From contig NZ_SUTK01000002.1 of assembly GCF_015062905.1 (NCBI RefSeq), positions 1-64,000 on the forward strand: DNA of 64,000 nt, in the 5' to 3' direction. Shown in pieces: positions 1 through 10,600 of this stretch. Within the stretch, counting starts at the first letter, position 1. Each line of letters begins with the position of its first letter. This DNA is from Methanobrevibacter thaueri. Its GTDB lineage: Archaea; Methanobacteriota; Methanobacteria; Methanobacteriales; Methanobacteriaceae. The notes under the pieces are model-generated. The model searched no databases. It was not told where the DNA came from and saw only the letters and a list, made by a program, of their open reading frames with translations. Made by a program: the position numbers and the translations under genes.

Positions 1-1645
1 CACCATCATAAACGAATACATAATCACCAGTTCGTGTCCATTTACCAGTAACATCAACAATATCCTTAAACTCTAACTCTTTAGAATTAAAGAACTCAGT
101 AACGGTCACATTATGTAAATCACAATCACCAGTGTTAGTAACAACAATCATGAAACTAACGGTATTGTTCACGAATACAACATTGTCCAAAGTAACTTTT
201 TGAACAGTCATATTAGGTTTGTAAACATCAGTAGTATTGTTTCCTGTTTTATTGTCTGTTTCGTTTGAAGTAACGTTAACAGTGTTGGTTAAAGTACCAT
301 TCACCAATGCAGTAAATACAACAGTGAAGTTAGTACTGTTACCTTTTGCCAAAGCACCATCATAAACGAATACATAATCACCAGTTCGTGTCCATTTACC
401 AGTAACATCAACCATATCCCTGAACTCCAATTCTTTGGAATTAAAAATCTCGGAAACGGTTACGTTATGTAAATCACAATCACCGGTATTTGTAACAACA
501 ATCATGAAACTTACAGTGTTGTTTACGAATACGACATTGTCCAAAGTAACTTTTTGAACAGTCATATTAGGTTTGTAAACATCAGTAGTATTGTTTCCTG
601 TTTTATTGTCTGTTTCGTTTGAAGTAACGTTAACAGTGTTGGTTAAAGTACCATTCACCAATGCAGTAAATACAACAGTGAAGTTAGTACTGTTACCTTT
701 TGCCAAAGCACCATCATAAACGAATACATAATCACCAGATTGTGTCCATTTACCAGAACCATCAACAATATCCCTGAACTCTAACTCTTTGGAATCAAAG
801 ATCTCGGAAACGGTTACGTTATGTAAATCACAATCACCAGTGTTAGTAACAACAATCATAAACCTTACAGTGTTGTTCACGAATACGACATTGTCCAAAG
901 TAACTTTTTGAACAGTCATATTAGGTTTGTAAACAGTAGTAGTATTGTTTCCTGTTTTATTGTCTGTTTCGTTTGATGAAACGTTGACTTGGTTTTGTAA
1001 AGTACCGTTCACTAAAGCAGTAAATACAACAGTGAAGTTAGTACTGTTACCTTTTGCCAAAGCACCATCATAAACGAATACATAATCACCAGATTGTGTC
1101 CATTTACCAGTAACATCAACAATATCCTTGAACTCCAATTCTTTGGAATTAAAGATCTCAGTAACGGTTACGTTATGCAAATCACAGTCACCAGTGTTAG
1201 TAACAACAATCATAAACCTTACTGTATTGTTCACGAATACGACATTGTCCAAAGTAACTTTTTGAACAGTCATATTAGGTTTGTAAACATCAGTAGTGTT
1301 ATTTCCTGTTTTGTTATCGGTCTCGTTAGAGGTAACATTAACAGTGTTGGTTAAAGTACCGTTCACCAATGCAGTAAATACAACAGTGAAATTAGTACTG
1401 TTACCTATTGCCAAAGCACCATCATAAACGAATACATAATCACCAGTTTGTCTCCATTTACCAGTATCATCAACCATACCATTGTATTCCAATTCTTTGG
1501 AATCAAAGATCTCAGTAACGGTCACGTTATGTAAATCACGGTCACCAGTGTTAGTAACAACAATCATGAACCTTACAGTGTTGTTTACGAATACTACATT
1601 ATCCAAAGTAACTTTTTGAACAGTCATATTAGGATTATATGGAAT
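1..1645 (-). repeat. Tandem 354-bp repeats encoding DUF11 modules
   Basis: The motif aacagtcatatt recurs at 203, 557, 911, 1265 and 1619, exactly 354 bases (118 codons) apart. Intervening sequence is nearly identical at base level, with scattered substitutions. Each unit encodes one DUF11-type beta-sandwich module beginning NMTVQKVTLDNV. The array continues beyond the left edge. Near identity including silent sites points to recent tandem duplication or gene conversion. Confidence 0.95.
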
Positions 1646-4600
1646 ATGAGTGTTCATGATAGTATAATTAGCCAAAGTACTGTTAACTACAGACTTAGTG
1701 TAATTAGCAACAGGCCTCTCATCAACAGTATAAACAATCGCTTTACCATCTTTATACATGGATAAATTACTGAAACTACCCATCCAATTATTACCTTCAT
1801 TCAAAACAATAGTAGCGTTCTCAACACCATCAGCATATAACACAAAGGTCACATTCTTAGGTCTGAAACCATCATGATCATCACTATCATTCCAAACTTT
1901 AGTAACATTAACACTAGTGAAATTAACCACATAAGTGTTCATGATAGTATAATTAGCCAAAGTACTGTTAACAACTGACTTAGTGTAATTAGCAACAGGC
2001 AATTCATCAACAGTATAAACAATCGCTTTACCATCTTTATACATGGATAAATTACTGAAACTACCCATCCAATTATTACCTTCATTTAAAACAATAGTAG
2101 CGTTCTCAACACCATCAGCATATAACACAAAGGTCACATTTTCAGGTCTGAAACCATCATGATCATCACTATCATTCCAAACTTTAGTAACATTAACACT
2201 AGTGAAATTAACCACATAAGTGTTCATGATAGTATAATTAGCCAAAGTACTGTTAACAACTGACTTAGTGTAATTAGCAACAGGCAATTCATCAACAGTA
2301 TAAACAATCGCTTTACCATCTTTATACATGGATAAATTACTGAAACTACCCATCCAATTATTACCTTCATTTAAAACAATAGTAGCGTTCTCAACACCAT
2401 CAGCATATAACACAAAGGTCACATTTTCAGGTCTGAAACCATCATGATCATCACTATCATTCCAAACTTTAGTAACATTAACACTAGTGAAATTAACCAC
2501 ATAAGTGTTCATGATAGTATAATTAGCCAAAGTACTGTTAACAACAGTCTTAGTGTAATTAGCAACAGGTAACTCATCAACAGTATAAACAATCACAGTA
2601 CCATTACTATTCATTGTTGGTAAATCAGTGAAATTACCAGTCCAAATATTACCGGTACCGTTTAAATCAATTCTGGCATATTCTTTACCGTCAGCATATA
2701 ACACAAAGGTCACATTTTGAGGTCTGAAACCATCATGATTATCACTATCATTCCAAACTTTAGTAACGTTAATTGTTATTTTATTATAGACAGTCACATT
2801 AGCACTACTGTTAGTCTCATTAGTAACATTAGACCTAGCAGTAACATTATTAACCAAAGTACCATTAGTTAACGCTTTGAAGTAAATAGTGAATGTAGCA
2901 TTCTCACCTATGCCAAGATTATCTTGGTAAATGAAAATATAACCATTTTTAATCCATTTAGTTTCATCAGTATGGTTTAAATACTCAAACTCAACTCCAT
3001 CTAAATAAGATTCAGTTACTATCACATTTCCGAGAACACAATCACCATTGTTAACTACTGTAATATTGAAAGCAACTACATCACCGACATACAAGATATC
3101 AGTACTATTCAATGAAACTTTCAAAACAGTCATATTAGGACTGTAAACAGTAACATTTGCTGTATCATTGGTATCATTAGTAACGTTAGACCTAGCAGTA
3201 ACATTATTAACCAAAGTTCCGTTAGTTAATGCTTTGAAGAAAATAGTGAATGTAGCGTTTGCCCCTATACCAAGATCATTTCCATAGAAGAAAGTCTTAT
3301 TATCATGGGAAATGGACCAATAAGCGCCAACAAATCTTAGATACTCAAACTCATTAGCATCAAAGACTTCAGTAACATTCACATTACCTAATACACAATC
3401 ACCAGTGTTCGTTACCGTAATATTAAACGCAACAGTATCATTAACAACAACGAAATCTGTAATGTTTAAACTTACTTTCTCAACAGTCATGTTAGGACTG
3501 TAAACGGTAACATTTGCTGTGTCATTGGTATCATTAGTAACGTTAGACCTAGCAGTAACATTATTCACTAAAGTACCGTTAACTAAAGCTTTGAAGTAAA
3601 CAGTGAATGTAGCGTTAGCTCCAACACCAAGATCATTACCATAGAAGAAAGTCTTATTGTCCTGTGATACAGACCAATCAGCACCAACAAATCCAAGATA
3701 TTTAAACTCAGAATCATTGAACACTTCAGTCACATTCACATTACCCAATACACAATCACCAGTGCTCGTTACCGTAATATTAAACGCAACAGTATCATTA
3801 ACAATAACGAAATCTGTAATGTTTAAACTTACTTTCTCAACAGTCATATTAGGACTGTAAACAGTAATATTCGCACTGGAATTAGTTTCATTAGTAATAT
3901 TGGACTTGGCTGTCACATTGTTTACTAAAGTACCGTTGGTTAATGTTTTAAACCAAATCGTAAATGTTGCATTTTCACCAATGCCCAAATCATTTAGATA
4001 AGTGAAAACATCACCGGACTTGTTCCACAATGTCTTATTAGTGTGGTCAAAGTATTCCAACTCATTAGGATTATAAAACTCATTTACGGTTACATTTCCT
4101 AAGATCTCATTTCCTGTGTTGATTACAGTGATATTGAATGCAACAATGTCATTTACATAAATTGTAGTACCATTCAATGCATCTTTTCCAACAGTCATAT
4201 TAGGATTATAACTGTCAACGACAACTATAATTGTTTCATTGCTGATTTCTGTGTAATAGGTTGTTTCATTATACCATGCTTTGACGAGATATACTCCAAC
4301 GCCCAAATCAGAAAGGTCGATTGAGATACTTCCATCAATGTCAGTTCTCGCAGAGCCGTTTCTAATTAGTTTGCCGGTTTCATTATCATATACTTCATAG
4401 TATACAACCTGATTGTCTTCCAGATCATCAATATATATGTTGGTTCCGTTGAAGTTTGAATATCCTAAAACTGGTGTTAAATCTTCATTAGGTGTTGTCC
4501 TGTCTTCAACTACTCCGTTATGATAGAATGGGAATGTGATGTTTCTTATTGTTATTTCACTTTCACCATCTAGGTTATGTATTGCATTTGCAATATTGTC

Positions 4601-7600
4601 TCCGCCTATATGGCTGAATTTAACAATTTTGTCATCTCCCACTTCATATACAGTACCATTTTCCGGAGCTGCAAGAAGATAATAGGAATGAGCTTGGTTA
4701 TCATAGAATTTTGAATCATGCACGCTTAAACCGTTAGTATCGCCCACATAAATCGCTGAACCGTTAGTTGCAGTGTTATTGTAGAAATCTGCCTGAACGT
4801 CAACATAATTTGAACCGGTAATTAGGAGACCTCCTCCTATACCGTCACCATCGGCGATATCACCTAATGCATGATTGCTGATGAATGTTGAGTTTTCAAC
4901 TGTTACCTCATAACCATTTACAACTTCTGCAAAACCACCTTTTGGAGCGGTATTGTTATATCCATAGATTTGGTCTAATTTCACGGTTACATCGAGACTA
5001 GCTATTCCACCACCGCTTGATTCAGCATGGTTGGATGAAATATTGTTGTTTGTGAAATATGTAATCTCTTCACCCCAACCTTCTACATAAGCTGCTCCAC
5101 CACTTGTATGGGCTTCATTGAATGTGATATTGTTGTTGGTGAAATTTGAATTTTCTCCGAATACACCGATTCCACCACCGAAGTTAGCAGTGTTATCTGA
5201 TATATTGTTGTCTGAAAATGTACAGTTATTTCCAGCAGCATAAATTCCACCACCGAAACCTGATGCTTCATTAGATGAGATAGTGTTATTTATGAAACTA
5301 CATTCATCACCATCGACTGAAATTGCACCACCTGCACCTGCAGTTACATTGTTGTCTGTAAAAATGGAATTTTTAACAGTAACATTGTTTCCGTGAACTT
5401 GTGTTGAACCACCGTAACTTTTAGCGGTGTTGTTTTTTGATGTGATATTATCAAAAAAGGTAGAGTTTCCTAAGACGTATACAGCACCACCTTCGGATTT
5501 AGCCTGGTTATTTGAAAGGCTTACGTTAATAAAATCACAATTGTTTCCGTAAACGGCTAATCCTCCACCATTTACCTCAGCTGTGTTATTGTCCATGACA
5601 CAATTTCTAACTGTATTGTCATCACCTTCAATACAAGAGGAACCACCAAATCTAGCTGTGTTATTTACAGAAGTTACATTATCAAATACATTATTGTTTC
5701 CTATAACATAAACTGCCCCACCTTGTTCAGTAGCGTTACAGTTGGAGATGGTAAGATTTTCAAAAGTACAATTGTCACCTCCAACGTTCAAACCGCCACC
5801 TCTCAAATCGGCTGTGTTATTGTCCAGGTTACAATTTGTAACTGTAACATTATTTCCTCTGATAAATGTGGAACCTCCACGGTAAGCGGAGTTGTTGTTT
5901 GAATGAGTGTTATTGATGTAACAGTCATTACCAACAATATCCATACCTCCACCAAGACCGGAAGTCTCAGGATAAGTTTCATTGAAGGTAGCTTTATTGT
6001 TGTTGAACTCACTGTCTAAAACACGTACACCAGTACCGTTAATGAATGCAGCACCACCACGCTGAGCAGTGTTGTTATCAGCAGTGACATTAGTCAAAGT
6101 AGTACCATTAGAATTAACGTAAATGGCACCACCCATAAGGCCTGCCCTATTGTTGGATACACTTACATTTTCAACAGCACAACCGTCACCTGCAATATTA
6201 ATACCCCCACCACGTAAAGTAGCGGAGTTATTGTCCAGGTTACAGTTTTGAACGGTTACATTATCACCACGGATGAATGTTGAACCTCCACGATAAGCAG
6301 AGTTATTGTTACTGTTAACACCATCAACAAGGATATTGTCACCTACAATGTCAAATCCACCACCTAAACCGGAAGCATCAGGATTGCTTTCGTTGAAACT
6401 AGCCCTATTGTTGTTTAATTCACCGCCTCTAACGATAATGTTGGTACCATTAATGAATGCAGCACCACCACATTCAGCAGTGTTGTTATCAGCAGTAACA
6501 TTAGTCAAAGTAGTACCATCAGAATTAACGTAAATGGCACCACCCATAAGGCCCGCTTTATTGTTGGACACGTCAACGTTTTCTATTGTACAGTTGTCTC
6601 CTGCAATATTTAAACCACCACCACGTAAGGTAGCGGTGTTGTTGTCCAGGATACAATCTTTGATAACGGTATTGTCACCACGTACAAATGTTGATCCTCC
6701 ACGATATGCTGTGTTGTTTACGGAAGTAACGTTGATGAATTTACAGTCATTACCGAATACATCTATTGCACCACCGATACCTGAATTGTCAGGGTCGCTT
6801 TCATTGAAAATAGCTTTGTTATTACTGAATGTTGAATTTGAAACAGTAATGTTATCTCCTTCAATGAATACTGAACCTCCACGGCTAGCGGTGTTGTTGA
6901 CTGAGTCAATTTCGTAAATGTTTAAATCACTTGATTTGATGTAAATTGCTCCACCTTCTCTGTCCGCATGGTTGTTAGACACTTCAAGGTCATAGACTTT
7001 ACAGTTGTCACCAGCGATGTCAATTCCACCACCTCTACCGGAACCTTCGGTTCCGTTAAAAATAGCTTTATTGTTATCTAAGGTACAATTGTGAACTTCA
7101 GCATTGTCCCCTATAATAAAGGTAGAACCTCCTCTGGAAGCGGTGTTGTTAATGGATGTTACATTTCTAAATGTTGCGTCATTACCTCTAACGTATACTG
7201 CACCACCTTCGGAACCTGCATTGTTATCTGATACATCAACATCATATACAGTACAATTGTCACCTAAAATGTTTAGACCTCCACCACGGAGGGTAGCATT
7301 GTTTCCATCAAAAGTACAATTGTGAACAACAGTGTTGTTACCTTCAATAAAGGTTGATCCACCAAGATTTGCAGAGTTGTCGACAGAGTGAATATCATGA
7401 ATGTTTAAATCGTTGGATTTAATGTACATAGCTCCACCTTCACCATCTGCATGGTTTTCTGAAACATCCAGGTCATAGACCTGACAGTTTTCACCAGCGA
7501 TGTCCAGTGCACCACCTCTTCCGGAACCCTCAGTTCCATTGGACAGAGCTTTGTTTCCGTCCAGGGTACAGTTGTGAACCAGTGCGTTATCACCTTTAAT

Positions 7601-10600
7601 AAATGTTGAACCTCCGCGAGAAGCGGTGTTGTTTACTGAGTAAACATCCTCAAAGGTTGCACCGTTACCCAATACGTAGACTGCACCACCGTCGGTGCCT
7701 GCCTTGTTGTTGGATACGTCAACATCATATACCTTACAATCGTTACCGAAAACGTTGATACCTCCACCACGCAAGTCCGCAGTGTTGTTTTTAAGTGTAC
7801 AATTGTGGATTGTGATGTTGTTTCCTAGAACGAAGGTTGATCCACCTAATTGAGCTGTATTGTTGACTGAATTGATGTCGTAGATGTCAAGATTACTACT
7901 TCTGATGTAGACTGCTCCACCTTCTCCGTCAGCGTGGTTGTTGGACACTTCCAAGTCATAAACCTTACAGTTTTCACCGGCAAGGTCCAATCCACCACCC
8001 CTACCGCTTAATCCGGTAGAAGAAGAATTGTAAGCATTGTTTCCAACCAAAGTACAGTTATGCACATCTGCATTGTCACCTTCAACAAATGTGGAACCTC
8101 CTCTGTTAGCAGTGTTGTTGAATGAATATACATCAACGAATGTTGCATCATTACCTCTAACGTATACAGCCCCACCATCAGTTCCAGCACGGTTGTTTGA
8201 CACATCCACATTGGTTACATTACAGTTGTTACCCATAATATTAATACCACCACCTCTCAGGGTAGCGTTATTGTTGTCCAGGGTACAGTTTGTTACTACA
8301 GTGTTTTCACCTCTGATGAAGGATGATCCTCCAAGGGAAGCGTTGTTGTTGTTTGAAGTGACATTTACAAACTTACAATTGTCACCCAATACATCAATAG
8401 CTCCACCTCTTCCGCTTTCTTCAGTGCCGTTATAAATAGCACTGTTATTGTTGAAAGTGGAATTGGCAACCAATGTGTTTGAACCTTCAATGTAGGAGGA
8501 ACCTCCTCTTGAAGCGGTGTTGTTGTTTGAGGTTACGTTGATGAATTTGGAATTGTCACCAATAACCCAAATAGCTCCACCGTCGGTTCCTGCATTGTTG
8601 TTGGAGATTACTGAATCCTTGAATGTACTGTCACTACAGAAGATCGCAAGTCCTCCACCTTCAGAAGAAGCGTTGTTGTTGACAAATGTACAGTTGTCCA
8701 CATATGTAACGTTCATCTTATAAAAGTCAACTGCTCCTCCTCTGTCAGCAGTGTTGTTGATACATACACAGTCATACATGTCCACTTCCTGAATTTCGAA
8801 AATGTGGATTGCTCCACCTTCAGCTCTTCCGTCATCTATATAACGGTCACCTCTAGCGTCGTTATTGGTGAAAGTGGAATTTCTGAATTCAAGCACAAGA
8901 CCATATGCCAGACCTCTATCGGTAGCTACGTCTATAGCTCCACCGTTACCGTCACGAGCAAGGTTGTTGTCAAATTCAGACTCATATATGTTGAATGGAC
9001 CTCTTAATGCTCCACCGTATGTAGCATTGTTATCCTTAAAGGTACTGTTATATATATCCATAACTGCATTACAGGACCAGATAGCTCCTCCACCGAAATT
9101 GATTTCTTTGGAAGTACCGCCTGTAACAGTGTTATTGATGAATGTGGAATTGTAAATTTTCCAGCCCCATCCTCCTTGGTTTCTAATAGCTCCACCACCT
9201 ACTGAAGCGGTGTTATTGGAGAATGAACAGTTTCTGATAACACCATTACTGCAGTTACCGTTAATATAAATGGCACCACCATGACCGTTAGCGCCACCAG
9301 CTGTATCAATAAAACCATTTACAAATTCAATATTTTCCAAAACGACATTAGGAACATTAGCATTAATGGTGAATATTCTAGATTCACCTTCTGCATCCAA
9401 TACAGTACCATCTACACCTATTATTGTCAATGGCTTATCAATCACCATAGTTCCGGATATGTCATTGTAATAGACATCATCCATTAAATAAAGTGTATCT
9501 CCAGGACTTGCCGCATTGATTGCAGCCTGAATGCCTGAAAAGTTGCCAGAAACTATATTGTATAACTTACCATTTTTCATTATGGACGGATTGTCCTGAG
9601 AATAAACGGCATAATTATAGTCGCCAAACGGAAGGTATGAATAATCATAGATGATTTGACCGTTTCCGTCTGTCGGTGCAGTAGTGTTATTAATCAAGTT
9701 ACCGTTGGAATCATAGATTTCGACAGTGACATTCTTATTTGCCAAAGGAACTATACTGCCTTCAGATAAATTGATTGGAGTTTTGGTTTTACCATCCCAG
9801 TAATATAAATTCTCTTTTTCAATGCTGCCCGCAATGGCATTTCCCAAATCTGCAGACAAAGTTATTGTTAATTGATTATTTCCTCCAACAACGATTAAAT
9901 CAGATGCTCCGCCAAAGCTAGATTCTTCAACAAGTCCATTAGCACCATTGCTGAAAATATCGTTACCGTTACGATGAGCAGCATTATCTTCAAACATACA
10001 TTCGTTTACAGTTAATCCTGCTCCAGTGGCATAAATGGCTCCACCATCTTCATTTCGAGCATGGTTCTGTGTGAAGTTACAATTTTCAATTTTGGCATTA
10101 GTTCCAGCAACATTAATTGCGCCTCCGCGAGCTGCTGTGTTGCTGTCAAAATTACAGTTAGTAATCTGGGTATTTGCACCACCAGTACTAATTGCTCCTC
10201 CATTACTCCATCCATTTACAACATTGTTAGTGAAGTTTGAATCAGTGATAACGACATTATTACAGTTATTTCCTATGTTAATGGCAGCACCATTTTGATC
10301 TGAAACATAACCATTTACAAAAGCGATATCTGTCAAATTCACATCACCACTGGTAATGGAAAATATTCTAGAGTATCCCTCTGCATCCAGAACGGTGCCA
10401 TCAGCACCTACAATTGAAATAGGCTTGTTGATAACCATATTAGCATGCATATCATTGTTATAAGTGATATTTTTGAGATATACTGTGCCGCCCGCAGGTG
10501 TAGCATCAATTGCATTTTGGATATCACTGAATCTGTTTCCAGAAACAAAATTAAATAAAAATCCTTCATCCATTACAGTCGCATCATTTGTGTAATATGC

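Noticed and set aside
1..2785. CRISPR-like regular repeats
   Set aside because: The 354- and 285-bp periods are in frame and encode protein modules; there are no short repeats with unique spacers.
1094..10298. Dozens of short open frames on both strands within the giant adhesin
   Set aside because: They are shadows of repetitive coding sequence; their products (e.g. Pro/Leu-rich 'APPxxxALLL' peptides) simply mirror GGA/NNT repeats in another frame.
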